The notes under the pieces are model-generated. The model did no database searches, was not told where the DNA came from, and worked only from the letters and a program-made list of their open reading frames with translations. The position numbers and the translations under genes were made by a program. Shown here one piece after another: positions 33,605 to 46,231 of a DNA stretch of 64,000 bases (positions are counted from its first letter, which is position 1; the number at the start of each line of letters is the position of its first letter). Source of the DNA: Panax quinquefolius (taxonomy: Eukaryota; Streptophyta; Magnoliopsida; Apiales; Araliaceae); NCBI GenBank assembly GCA_020205615.1, contig CM035162.1, positions 42,708,464-42,772,463 of the forward strand, written 5' to 3'.

Positions 33605-35540
33605 CTACCACGCGTGCGTGTGGCTGTATTTAGATTTGGCAATGCTTCATTGGGCTGGCCGAAATTGCTGAACAGGCTCTCTATCCCTCTGCTGGGCTTA
33701 TTGAGTCGTTCTTGTAGCCACATACTGAATTAAGGCCCCACCTTGTACCTTCCTCTCAATGAAGTCCTTCAGACTGGCACAGTCGTTTGTATCATGACCC
33801 GAAGCTTGATGATAGTCACAATACTTACGAGAATTTCCTTTTCTGGGCTTAATGTTATCTCGAGGTGGTTCGAAGATAGGTTAATTTTTGATTTGGTCCA
33901 AGATGACAGCCCTATCAGTATTGAGTGCGGTGTACGTCCTCCACCCTGTCTCCAGTTGTTATTGTATTTCTTTGACCCACCATCATAGCAGTCTTTATTT
34001 CCTTCACTCTTCCTCTGGTCCCCGTCTGTGTTGTCCCGATCTGTCTCCTTAAGCCGATCCGAGGAAGGATGCCTAAGACTATTTATGGCCTCTTCTACCA
34101 TGATATAGCCCTCTGCCTTATCAAATGCTTCAGCGAGACTCTTCGGGTGGTGAAACATCAACTTCTTCACCAACTTCTCTGACTTGACCAGATCTAACCC
34201 ATTCTGAAACAGTACAATGGCTTGTAGATCATTCAGGTCTGTCACTTGGCCGACTGCTTCCCGGAACCTCTTTACATATTGGCCCAAAGACTCATTGGAA
34301 TACTGTCGAACCTGAGCTAATGAGACGATTGGTTTTCCCCTCCTTTTGTTGCTCCCAAAACGAGCATGGAATTTACTACAAAGATCCGTCCACGATGAGA
34401 TTTAATCTGAAGGCAATGTCCCCATCCACTGTCTGGCATCTTTACGGAGCGTGGTGACAAAGGTATGACACTTAGCAGCATCGCTAAAGTCATAATAATC
34501 CATTAGTCGGTCGAACGCCTAACTGTGGTCATAAGGGTCCCCAGATCCATCGTAGCTTTCTATGTGGGGCAACTTTTTGGTGGGGTCAGCTTTCTCTTTT
34601 AGAATCTCTGCGGAAAAAGGAGATACCTTCTTTCCCGAAGTATCCTTTGATTGTTGGACTTCGGTAAGCTACTTTCGAAGTTCCTTTAGTTCTTTCACCA
34701 GATACTCTACTCCTTCTGGTTGAGAGGATACTTCTTTTTCCGGTGACTCTTTCCTCCTCTGAGTAGACCTGGCTTTAACAATGGAACCCCCAACCTTCAC
34801 GGGGCTTTTTTGACGATAAGAGTCCGCAGAGCGGTGTGCCCTCAGTGGACCCTCTGGAGTGCAACTTCGGGATCTACTTCATCGCTGAACTTTGTCGTTG
34901 TGACAAGAATGTACGAGGTAAAGTGCCTTCTTCGTATTCTCAGGCGTATATTCTCTGGACCTGCCCCTCTGCCTACTTCGACCTTGTTCCCTAGAACCGA
35001 AAGGGTGGTGTACCCTCTTCAATCTTTGGGGAATAGGGCTTCTTGATTTTCTTCATTCTCAAGGTTTGCCCCGAGATTCTTGACCCGAATGAGCGGGTTC
35101 TTTTCCTCTCCCGTGTCTAAGATCTTCAGATTGAACATAGCTTGACGCTTGTTCCCTTAACTCTGCCATCCCAAAGCCTCTGCTCGGCTATATCCTGTCT
35201 CTGTTTCAAAAGTACCTCCATAGCCTTATCCGCTTCGTTTTCCATCTTGGTTAACCTAGAGGCCTTATAATCCTGATCGTCTTGATGTCGGGTTCTAGGC
35301 GGTGTGCCTTCTACCCGTTTTCGACCATGACCAGGTTCTTTTTCAGCCGTGAAAACTAGCCTTCGCTTAACGTTACCCATGGGCTTCGGGCGAGAACCTT
35401 CAGATGGGCGTTTGGAAGCCGTGCTGGCATGAGCACTAACTGCAGGTCCCAAACTATCTTTGACTGACACTTGCGGTGTAGACGAACTGACAACCATTGA
35501 CTGTCCTTCAGGTATAGGTGTTCTACTCTTCCCCATGGAT
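33605..35540 (-). pseudogene. gag of the Tat element
   Basis: The start at 35536 (MGKSRTPIPEGQSMVVSSST) leads through a basic region (KRRLVFTAEKEPGHGRKRVE) into a Lys/Glu-rich stretch. After two stops come the capsid core motifs, reading minus from about 34620: KADPTKKLPHIESYDGSGDP, CHTFVTTLRKDARQWMGTLP and SWTDLCSKFHARFGSNKRR. The ORF 34287-33769 continues MGQYVKRFREAVGQVTDLND and KSLAEAFDKAEGYI. The zinc knuckle is not evident in the C-terminal part. At least three in-frame stops occur (for example in the segments near 34398 and 34519). Confidence 0.82.
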
Positions 35541-35602
35541 TCTGACGTAGAACAAATACAGTTTGTGATTGAAAAATGTTCAAGACACTAGAACTCAGCC
35601 CT

Positions 35603-35616
35603 CCTTCTAGCGCCAA
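35603..35616 (-). other. Primer-binding site of the Tat element
   Basis: On the minus strand TTGGCGCTAGAAGG follows the 5' LTR directly. The same sequence borders the LTR at 530. I could not assign the tRNA confidently. Confidence 0.6.
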
Positions 35617-36281
35617 TGTTAACGCCAAGATCTTTCCTCACATCCCAATCACCAAGACGTGTCCGATATCCTGCACAATTCAACAAGTCAACACCAAAAG
35701 CTTGACGGCTTGATCGTCGGGGGATAGCTCAGGCGTGAGAGTCAGTATCGACGATCACAAGGTTAACAACGGAGGAATAATATCTAGTGTCTAGAAAGAG
35801 ATAATAAATTAGTTAAGTGATTTGTTTTGTTACCTATTTCCCTTGTGTGATCGTTGTCCCATATTCACTCCAAACCCGGTTTACCGTGCCACCCACTACT
35901 GTCTGACACAGCCCCCCCATCCCCAGTCATCTCAGCCGAAAGTGTGCAGCTCACCCTTTATCTACGCCGCCATCGCTGCCACCATGGGGTTATCTGAGTC
36001 CCATCCTCATTAATGCCATGCAGAAAGGTGGCAGATAACAGTCAACTGTTATATTTTTGTAATGATTACCGGTCAAAGATGGGATAAGAGACAGTTTGTG
36101 TAATGGGCCGATCCAATGACGAAGCCCAAATGCAATAAAGATGACCCATTGACAGGAATGACCCAATAGAATGGTCAAATGACTTGGTCTAAGCTATTCG
36201 GCTCAAAAGAACAAATATAACATAGTCCAAGAGAGGAGCCCATTAGGTCCGGCCCAATAGTGAAAGTATCATGGCCCAACA
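35617..36281 (-). repeat. 5' LTR of the Tat element
   Basis: 665 bp, TGTTAACGCC to ATGGCCCAACA, followed by the right target duplication ATTGA (36282-36286). The short ORFs inside it are not genes. Confidence 0.93.
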
Positions 36282-36286
36282 ATTGA

Positions 36287-37362
36287 GGTAACCCAAATCT
36301 TGGAAAGTGTCATTCTAAAAGTATTAATTTTCTTGATTTAAATTTCTCGGGGACAATGTGAATGATTGGTTGTGGAGTCGAACATCTTGTTTATTTTATT
36401 TATATTAGTGATACATGTGTTGTTTGTGTAAATTATTTAAAATAAATAAAAAATTATAAAATTTAGAGGACTAAATAAAAATATATGAAAAAGTTGGTAT
36501 TAAAAATAAAATAATAATATAGTTAAAGGTATAGGGGGCAAAAAAAGAAAAAAGAGTTAAAAAAACCCAATTTTCACACAGATTGTTCAGCGTAGAGATA
36601 TTTTTTAAACATATCTTATTTAATTTATAATTATAATTTATAATCGCAACAAATTGATGCACCAAAATTGATGCATTTCAAATTTCAAAATAGGGAATTG
36701 ATCAAGTACTCTCCTTTCCTCCTCCTCGAACTCTGACTTTCTAGCCTCCACCAACACCATCAATGTCTCCTTTAACCAATATTCACACATCCTCCTATCA
36801 CAATAGTTAGTAGTGATAGTGTTATAATTTACTTCAATTGTGAGGTTTATGGTTCAAGTAGTATTTGTGGTTTATTAGAATATTATCATATATATATCCT
36901 TGCAATCTGTTGAAGGGGAAAGAAATGAAATATCAATTTTCCTGTTTCCTTTATCCTTTTCTTATTCAATGTCAATTTATGAATATCCTTGTTATTATCT
37001 TTGCATTACTGGTTATATGGATCGTTCGAATCCATTTTCGTACAGATATACCTTCATGGTTGAGTCTAGACCTAGCAAAATATGAATTTGGTTTGATTTT
37101 AGTTTACATAAAATGGTTATAGTTCCAAATAACAACTAAAACTATATTATCCATTTTTAATATGGTTTGTATGGGTTGAACCTAAATGATTATAGTTTTA
37201 ATATAGGTTGACACATTTTTTTTTTTTTTGAGATTTATATACTTTTTCTCTTCTCAATTCCCATCTTCCTTTAATTAATTATCTCTAAAATAGATTAATA
37301 AAACATTGATAATAATATACTAAATATTATATTAGATTAACTAAATATTAATATATATATTT
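36287..37362. other. AT-rich DNA without a recognised gene
   Basis: This is the continuation of the sequence left of 25386, once the Tat element and its duplication are removed. It contains long A/T tracts. ORFs up to 85 codons (for example 36865-37122) show no family motif. Confidence 0.5.
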
Positions 37363-37615
37363 TTGGGGGTGTACATAATCAAGTAAATATTATTTTTTTT
37401 GTGGGGGTGACGGGGAACGAGGGGTGGGGGTGCGGTGTATACATAATCGCTGAATATTATTTTGGGGGGAGCGGAGGTGGGTAGGGGGGTGGGGTGTATA
37501 CATAATCACTAAATATTATTTTTTTGGATTTGGGTTTGGGGGTGGGGGTGGGGGTGGGGGTGGGGGTGGGGGTGTATACATAATTACTGAATATTATTTT
37601 TTTTGGTATGGTTGG
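37363..37615. repeat. G-rich minisatellite with (GGGGGT)n core
   Basis: Four imperfect units of about 60-75 bp each contain a G-rich part plus GTATACATAATCACTGAATATTATTTT. In the last unit the G-rich part expands into about seven GGGGGT repeats (37538-37573). It ends against the Tekay LTR starting at 37616. Confidence 0.85.
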
Positions 37616-40600
37616 TGTGACGCCCCCAAAATAGGTATACATCACCCATTCTAAGTCGCCAAATACATGGTACATAAACAAATACGACTTCATTAATACA
37701 ATTGTCATGCAAAATACGACAACACATATACTGTGAGTTTAAATACAAATAATGTCTAATAGACAGTATACAAACTCAAAAGGAGTCCTCGTTACAATTA
37801 TTGATACACTATTTTATAAAATAGTGAGGACTACTAAAAAAACTATCCTAAACCATCACTCCATACCTCGGCTAATTCGTAAAATCCCAAATTTTATGAA
37901 TAAAGATTTAATTTTCTCGAAATATTTTTTTTAATATTATGGTGTGAATTTGAGATAATATTATAGTTGTGGGTAGTATTTATAAATTTTTGCAAAGTAT
38001 GCAAGTTGTTATATAATATTTGATTGGTCGGGAAATATTCTTTTTGTCAGAGAATATCCGTACGACGACATAATCATTGGTGGACCCCACAATGGAATTA
38101 TTGTCAGATTGAGAAAACGACAAAAGTATTTTATTGGCAATAACGACGGAAGTTTTACCGTTAACTATTGAAATACCCGGTAGTAAAAATACAGTAATAC
38201 GCGTGGTTGCATAGTAGCACACGGTATTAATTATTGATGCTTACGTGAGAAGTCGCTCAGTTATACTCAATTATTGCTACAGTAATTGCTGCATCATATC
38301 TCTCATATTATTGATTCGATTATTGTCATAGTATCATCAACATAATATGTTATTTTATTAAATCAATAATTGAGACGACAAAGTTATTCATATTATTAAA
38401 TTGTAATATTTACAATGTCTAGAAGTTCTGTCAAGGAGAGGTTTGGTCACCTAATTGTGCGCTAATAGAGAGAAATCCTTATTGGAAAGCCCCCTCTTTC
38501 TTGGGAACGACTTGGTTGATAAATATTGTGAGTTATAATATTAATGATGAATGTTATTAAAATTGAAGTTGTGTTCGGAGTTGAATTTGGAGACGCGGAC
38601 GTGATATTTGAGTCCGGAAAGATGAAATTAGTCAAAATAGTTTATAAACACAAAATTTTTCGGAATTCACTATTTGGTCAAAAAGTCAACATTTGACTTT
38701 TTCGGGAAAAGTCAAACTTCAAAATTTCAAAATTTATATTTTTGATAAAAATGAAAAACCTTCTAAATCATAAAAGATAGTAGATTTTATTCTCTACTCG
38801 ACTCTTTTAATGGATTGCTTGTTCCGCTACAGTTAAACTTGATGGTTGTTATATTGTATCAGTTTAACACTGTTGAAGGCTAACAATAATATATTCTGCA
38901 TTATCTTAGTCATAATATTTCCTCTTGGGCTAGTTGAGCTCACCCTTTTACTTTTATTGTTCTCTTGAGAAATGAGAACGTGGCGAGGACTAGTCGAGGC
39001 AGAGTGATGGACCAGATGATAGCATTAGTAGTCCTCACTATTTAGTGAAATAGTGGAAAATAAATGTAATAATATTTAATTTGAGTTTGTATATTGTCTA
39101 GACGACAATATTTGTATTAAAACTCACAGCTTATGTTTTGTCGTACTTTACATGATAGTTGTATAATTATGTTGTAATTGTATTCTGTACCATGTATTTG
39201 ACGACTCAGAATAGGTGATGTATACCTATTTTGGGGGTGTCACATAGTTCCTGCTATGTTCTCACCTCCTGAGAAGAAAAATGGAACAAAAAGGAAAAGG
39301 GTGAGCTCAACTAGCCCAGTAAAGAATATTATGACTAGGGTAATATACAACAAATTATCAATAGTCTTCAACAGGGAAAAATCTGATAGAATATAATAGA
39401 CAACAAGTTTTAGATCATTAATTGCAGCGGAAATAGTAATCCATTAGAAGAGTCAAGTAGAGAATGAATTCTAATATCTTCTAAGATTTAAAAGTCCATC
39501 ATCAATATTTTATCCTGTAACATCAATCAATATACATCTTGAATCAAATTTTCATCTTTGCACTACTGGGCCAAAGATATTCATTTTATCACACCGGTTA
39601 GTCGTGTTCATCTCAACAATTTGTTCATCTTTGCACTACGGGCCAAAGATATTCATCAGTTAATCATTTATCTTTGCACTACATGCCAAAGATATTCAGT
39701 AATATCATCATTTAGGACTGAAGATGATGAAAAATATCTTAAAGAAAACGAATCCAGTGAGACAAAAGGATAAATATTAGGGATTCGTATTACAGTTTAT
39801 CCAAGTTCAATAATACTCCATAATAACCAATTGTGAAGCAGAATTCAAAAATAAATATCAAAACATGGATACAATCAAAGATAGTAACCATAATAGACAT
39901 CTTGGACAAAAAGAAGAAAATTTTATTTTTCTGTGAATAGTGCTATATACGTGAATAGTAACCCCGACACAAAAAGGTAGAAATTCCACAATAAAATTTA
40001 TATCAATATTTCGGCATAATAATATTGAAGAAAATAATATCATTTACGAAAAAAATAACATCCCTTACCTCAAAAGAATAGTACTTCAGGCTAAAATATT
40101 ATGTATAAGGCTGAAGGAAACTTGCACTGAATAGCAACTCACAAATTATCTAAATACTCACAAAATATGCTCGATAATATAGAGAGAGAAAGCTTATGAT
40201 TTTGGTGTGATTTTTAATTCTAACTAAGCACCCTATTTATAAGAAAATGCTTAGAACGCCATAGCAGACTAACCTGCTACTTGATGGCTTTACCTGCTAC
40301 TATTCACGCCCACCATTTTTGAAATAAAATTTCAGCACATTTTTTCACCAACCAAAAGTGTGGCCCACCCGTGTTTTTAATAAAAAAAACATTTATTTCT
40401 GAAACTTCAATAATTCATAATAAATAGCCCTTTTATTAGAAAAATACGAATTTTATGTCCATTCCATAAGAAATCGAATTCTCTTGTAGAAGAAAGTTTT
40501 TTCAAATTCTAAACAGAAAATGACCGAAATCCACATACGGAAGATTTTTAATACCTCCATTCAAACAAAATACTGATAAAACACCTCAACATTTATTCTA

Positions 40601-41395
40601 TCATTTATATCCACATAAAATAAATATTTCCTTATCATATAAATCAATAATTAATTATTCACAAATAATATTACAGAATCACAATTATGACAACCAGGTC
40701 GTTCCTAGGAAAGAGAGGCTTTCCGATAAGGATTTCTCCTTACTTGAGCGCAATTAGGTGACCAAACCCCTTTCCTAGATAGAACTTCCTTAGGCATTGC
40801 CAATAATGCTATTTAACAATATTATTCAAATAATATGAATTATTGATCTGATAATGGAGATAATGTGCAATGACAATTATTGAAACAACAATAATATAAA
40901 ATATCAACGCATCAATTATTGAATCAATAAAATAAAATATTGAACAGTAAATATTGTAACAATTATTGAGTAGTGCCTTCTTACGTAAGAATCAATAATT
41001 TCAAAAATATTGTGCAATATACAGGTGCCATCTTCTTTGTGCAACCACGCGTAGACATTATTTTAACCACCGTGTATTCCAACGATGTTAATAAGATAAC
41101 AATTATGTCGTTATTTATAAAAATTCAAACTTGTCATTTTCTTCATCCGACAATTATTCCGTTATGGGGCCCACAAATGGCTGCGCCGTCGTACGAATAT
41201 TCCCCGACAACAAGAATATTCCACGACCAAACGAATATTCCCTGACAAAATGAATATTTTATAACCACTTGTTTATCTTGCAAAATTTGCGCATTTCACC
41301 CATAACCAAAATATTATATCAAATTAACATCTTATTAATTCAAAATAATGAATATAGGAAATTCAATTTTATTTATAATAAGTTGGGGTCTTACA
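37616..41395 (-). repeat. 3' LTR of the minus-strand Tekay element (interrupted)
   Basis: It starts TGTGACGCCCCCAAAATAGG and ends GGTCTTACA. Without the inserted solo LTR and its duplication it is about 2.41 kb, matching the other Tekay LTRs. The minus-strand TATA box (TATAAATA) is at 40234-40241. A repeat of CATCTTTGCACTAC..GGCCAAAGATATTC occurs about three times at 39552-39700. Confidence 0.88.
37878..39244 (+). mobile_element. Tekay-type solo LTR nested in the 3' LTR
   Basis: It reads CGTAAAATCCCAAATTTT (TG start mutated to CG) to TTTTGGGGGTGTCACA, in the opposite orientation to its host LTR. The target duplications are TAATT (37873-37877) and TAGTT (39245-39249), differing by one G-to-A; the uninterrupted LTR at 46490 reads CGGCTAGTTCCTGC, confirming the site. 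At 1367 bp it is about 1 kb shorter than full LTRs, so it has internal deletions. Confidence 0.88.
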
Positions 41396-41406
41396 ACCTC
41401 CCCTCC

Positions 41407-44400
41407 TTATGAAATTTCATCCTCGAAATTAACGTACGTACCTGGTGTTTCGAAAAGGTGAGGATACCTCATTTTCATTTCTGATTCTAACTCCCAGGTC
41501 ATTTCTCCAATAGCATTGTTTCTCCACAAAACCCTAACCTGTGGTATAACTTTGGTGCGTAGGACATGCTCTTTCCTATCCAAGATCTTAACATGTACCT
41601 CCTCGTACGTTAAATCTTCGGCTATCTCGTCTAGTTCTAACTCAATAATGTGGTTCGGGTCTTTCACATATTTACGAAGCATAGATATGTGAAAAACATT
41701 ATGAACATGAGACATGCTTGGAGGTAATGCGAGTCTATAGGCCACATTTCCTATTCAGTCAAGAATCTCAAATGGACCAACAAATCGTGGATTGAGCTTT
41801 CCTCTCTTACCAAATCTTGTAACTCCCTTCCATGGAGCAATACGTAACAATACATGATCCCCAATATTAAATTTCACGTCCTTTCAATAAAGATCTGCAT
41901 AACTCTTTTGTCGATCCTGTGCCATTTGTATACGTTGTCGAATCTTTTGGATCTTTTCTGTAGTTATGCGTACCAATTCTGGTCCCAACAATGTTGTTTT
42001 ACCCACCTCATCTCAGCATACTGGAGAGCGACACTTTCATCCATACAATGCTTCTAATGGAGCCACACCTATACTTGCCTGATAACTGTTGTTGTAGGAG
42101 AATTCCACCAATGATAGGTACTTATCCCAACTCCCTTTGAAATCTAGGACACATAGTCTTAATAGATCTTCAAGAGTTTGAATAGTCCTCTCTGATTGCC
42201 CGTCCGTTTGAGGATGGTATGCCGAACTGAATCGTAAATCCGTGCCCATAGCTTTCTACAAACTAACCCAAAATCGTGAAGTGAATCTTGGGTCACGATC
42301 CGAAACTATGGATACTGGCATGCCATGCAATCTCACAATCTCATTCACGTACATACAAACAAGTCGTTCAAGGGAATTAGTCTCCCGTATAGGCAAGAAA
42401 TGGGCAGACTTGGTTAATCTATCAACAATAACCCAAATGGCATCTATGCCTTGAGAAACCTTGGGAAGACCTGCAACGAAATCTATAGTAATGTGTTCCC
42501 ACTTCCGTGTCAGAATCTCAAGTGGTTGTAATGAACCTTTTGGCACTTGATGCTCTGCATTTACACGTTGACAAGTTAAACACCTTGAGATAAACTCTAC
42601 AAACTCTCTCTTCATATTGCTCCACCAAAATGTATGTTGAAGATCATGATACATTTTGGTACTTCCATGATGGATCGCAAACGGTGTGTTGTGTGCCTCC
42701 ATCATGATTCTATGCTTCAAGTCAGAATCGTTAGGAACACAAAGTCTGGAGTTGCCTCAAAGTATTCCTTCTTCATCGATTCTTAATTCTGGAATAACAC
42801 CTTCTTGCACTTTCTTCTTCATACGCATCAGCTCCATGTCCGTAGCTTGAGCATCTTTAACTTAATCGATTAAAGTCGGTTCTACTCGTATATTTGATAT
42901 CATCACGTGGGTACTTGGAGCCTTTACCTCTATCTCCATCCTTTGCAAGTCATACAAAATGGGCCTTTGTGTTAACAACATTGCACTCGTACCCGCATAT
43001 GATCTTCTACTAAATGCGTCAGCTACCACGTTTGCTTTTCCAGGATGATATTGGATGGTATGATCGTAATCTTTTAACAGCTCGAGTCAACGTCGTTGTC
43101 GTATGTTAAGTTCCTTTTGGGTGAAGAAATATTTTAGGCTTTTATGATCTGTATAGATCTCCACTTTCTCCACATACAAGTAGTGTCTCCTGATCTTTAA
43201 CGCGAAAAAGACTACTGCCAACTCTAGATCATGAGTATGATAATTCATCTCATATTCTTTGAGTTATCGCGAGGCATAGGCTATAACTTTCCCATGTTGC
43301 ATGAGAACACATCCTAACCCTTTGCCTGAAGCATTGCTGTAGATAACAAATCCATCCGAACCAGATGGTATTTTCAAAACAGGTGTCGAAATGAGTATCC
43401 TCTTGAGTTCTTGAAAACTCTTCTCACAATTCTCTCTCTAACCGAATTTTGTATCTTTACGAGTCAGTTGAGTTAACGGAGTACCAATTCGAGAAAATCC
43501 TTCCACAAATCTCTAATAATAACCAGCTAAGCCCAGAAAGCTACGCACTTCGGTCACCGACTTCGGTTACTCCCAACTTTGTATTACTTCAATCTTTGCC
43601 GGGTCGACAGATACTCCATGTTTTGACACCACGTGCCCAAGGAATGCTACTTCCTCAAGCCAGAACTCGTATTTCTTCAGCTTGACATATAGCTTGTTAT
43701 CACGAAGCCTTTGTAGGACCAACTTCAAATGGAGCTCATGATCTTCACGGCCTTTGTAATAGATGAGGATGTCATCAATAAAGACAACAACGAACTGATC
43801 CAAATATTCTTTGAACACACGGTTCATCATATCCATGAAAGCAACAGGAGCATTAGTCAATCCAAACGACATGACTAAGAATTCATAATGCCCGTACCGA
43901 GTTCTGAAGGCAGTCTTTGGAATATCCTCAGTTTTAATCTTCAGCTGGTGATATTTAGAACGAAGATCGATCTTTGAAAATAATTGTGCTCCTTGCAACT
44001 GGTCAAACAAGTCATCAATGTGAGGTAGCAGATACCTATTCGTGATAGTAACATGGTTCAATTCCCGGTAGTCGATACAAAGTCGCATACTACCATCTTT
44101 CTTCTTTACGAATAAAATAGGAGCACCCCAAGGAGATGTACTAGGATGAATGAAACCGATGTCCAACAACTCCTATAGTTGGACCTTTAACTCCTGAAAT
44201 TCAATAAGAGCCATTCGATATGGGGTTTTAGAAATGGGCTTTGTACCAGGTTCAAGGTCAATAAAAAATTCAACTTCTCGTTCTGGGGGTAAACTGGGAA
44301 GTTCTTCAGGAAACACGTCAGGAAATTCATTAACAACATAAATATTATTCAAATCCGACGTGTTTTTGTTCAAGTCCGTGATATGGGCTAAGAAAGCTTG

Positions 44401-45003
44401 ACATCCGTTTTTTAATAAACGAATAGCTTTATGGCTTGATATGACAGTGATTAACTTTAGTGGTTTGGTTGTTTGAATTCGCATAACAGGTTGGTTAGGA
44501 ATATGAAAACTAACAACCTTATAAAAACAATCAATTTTAGCATGATGAGTGGTTAACCAATCAATCCCTAAAATCACATCAAATGCAAGAATTTTCAATG
44601 AAATAAGATCGGAAGGTAATGTGATGGTACCAACTTGAATCAAGTAAGATTTATAGACAGTAGATGTAATGAAAGTTTCTCCTAACGGAGTCTCAATAGA
44701 TAAGTCATGGTCTAATTTCTTCGAAGTCAAGTTCAAACGTTGAGCACAAGCAGGAGAGATAAAAGAATGGGTAGAACCGGTATCTAATAAGGTATAAACT
44801 TCGCAAGAGTTTATGATTAGCTTACCCGTGATTACCTCGTTTGGGTTCTTCGCGCTTTGGGCAGTCACGATAAACGCCCTTCCAGGAACCACCGACTTTG
44901 ACTTGTCCAAGACAGCCTTTGGAGTCACCATCCCCATTGAACTTGGTTTCACAACTAGACAATCTCTAGCTATATGACCTTCCTTTCCACAGTTATAACA
45001 CAC
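41407..45003 (-). pseudogene. pol of the minus-strand Tekay element
   Basis: The minus strand begins with the zinc knuckle CYNCGKEGHIARDC, then protease with YTLLDTGSTHSFIS (DTG active site), [20 protein letters not shown] with [20 protein letters not shown] and [12 protein letters not shown], RNase H, integrase ([61 protein letters not shown]) and a tail VLWRNNAIGEMTWELESEMK, the chromodomain-like end. The frame is kept for long stretches and is broken mainly by single stops: TAG 44173, TAA at about 42255, and TGA codons near 42033, 41890 and 41755. Compared with the plus-strand copy these are Gln or Arg codons changed by transitions. It encodes polyprotein enzymes for copying and integrating the element. 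Confidence 0.9.
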
Positions 45004-45116
45004 CTTGGATTGTTGTGGGCAGTTTGGGTTGATTTATCCCTCTTTCCCGCATTTATAACAAATGAACGGTGCTCGTTCTCCTCTCCTAGAAACAGTTGAT
45101 TTTTGTGTTGACGTCT

Positions 45117-46047
45117 TTACGTTGTCATTGTTGTACCTTCTCTTCTTGAAATATCTTCCCGACTCGCTTCTTCTATTTTCATGGCCACGACTACCACCAG
45201 AGTGGTTACCGCTTTTGTTTGAATGTTTTCATCCCCGCTGGTTGTCATTGCTCCGATGACCGCTGCCACCGGTATGACCCTGGTTGTGGTCCCTTGGTTA
45301 AATATACTCATTATCTCGCTCTAATAATTGAGCCCTATTTACAACATCTGAATATAAAGAAAATTTATGAGAGATAAGATATTGCCGAATCTCGGGTTTT
45401 AGACCTCTCAGAAACATCCGTGTCATTTGTCCCTCATTCCCTACCAAATGAGGTGCAAACCTGGATAACTCTGCAAACTTTGCCTCGTATTGAGACACCG
45501 TCATGTTGTTTTGTTCCAGTCTAATAAACTCTACCTCCTTCATATGACGAATACTTTTAGGAAAGTACTTGTCATTAAATAGTTTCTGAAATGTTTCCCA
45601 AGACATATTGAGTGCGGCTGACTGGGTACGCTTCAAAGACTCCCACCAGTAGTCTGCCTCACCACGGAACATAAAGGTGGCGAATGGAACCTTCTGTTCC
45701 TCCGTTCATCCCAAGACATCAAATATCTTAGTAATTTGCTTGACCCACGTATCCGCCTTGATCGGATCCAGCTTTCCCGCAAATTCTAGTGGTCGCAACT
45801 CTTTGAACTGTTTGGCTGTGACAAGTCGCGCATTGCTATCATTTCCACTCGTTTTTTGTACACTAGTCTCCTTCGTCTGATTTTGCATGAACTGCAAAAA
45901 GCTTCTGAACATCCCATCATTCATCATTTGTTCGGTAGTGTTGTTTACAGGAGGAATATTGTCTTCATGTTGCACGTTCCCCTGGGTGGTGATTAAAAGT
46001 GTCTCCACAGTCTCATTCACTCCATTATTAACGTTCTCAGCTGTCAT
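45117..46047 (-). pseudogene. gag of the minus-strand Tekay element
   Basis: The start ATG at 46047 reads MTAENVNNGVNETVETLLIT. The capsid motifs FKELRPLEFAGKLDPIKADT, KVPFATFMFRGEADYWWESL, LFNDKYFPKSIRHMKEVEFI and FLRGLKPEIRQYLISHKFSL are in one frame, interrupted by a TGA at about 45704. A TAA near 45298 and a frameshift disrupt the basic tail before the zinc knuckle at about 45000. The N-terminus differs from the plus-strand copy, while the core is about 85% identical by eye. Confidence 0.87.
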
Positions 46048-46231
46048 TCTTAAATACTGCCATAAAATAAGGGTTAATTAAACAAATTAACATATCACAT
46101 AATATCCCTATATTATGACCAACAAATAAGCTTAGGTAGGATACACTAGTAAAGGATTTACTCATCTCTCCCCTCCTAGTTCTATTCCCCGATCTCCGCC
46201 AGAGACCGTATCCCTAAGCGTTGATACCAAC

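Larger units (their letters stand above)
25386..36281 (-). mobile_element. Complete Tat-type Ty3/gypsy element with antisense gene
   Basis: LTRs of 661 and 665 bp (about 95% identical by eye) flank 9.6 kb. The perfect target duplication ATTGA is at 25381-25385 and 36282-36286. On the minus strand the order is gag, protease, RT, RNase H, a second archaeal-type RNase H and integrase. A 42-bp minisatellite and a plus-strand antisense gene lie between integrase and the 3' LTR. A second RNase H and an antisense ORF in that position are known marks of the Tat lineage (Ogre, Retand, Grande and relatives). Several stops and frameshifts make it non-autonomous. Confidence 0.93.

Noticed and set aside
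37538..37575. GGGGGT repeats as possible telomeric DNA.
   Set aside because: The plant telomere unit is TTTAGGG. Here the repeat is short, imperfect and embedded in a larger minisatellite unit.
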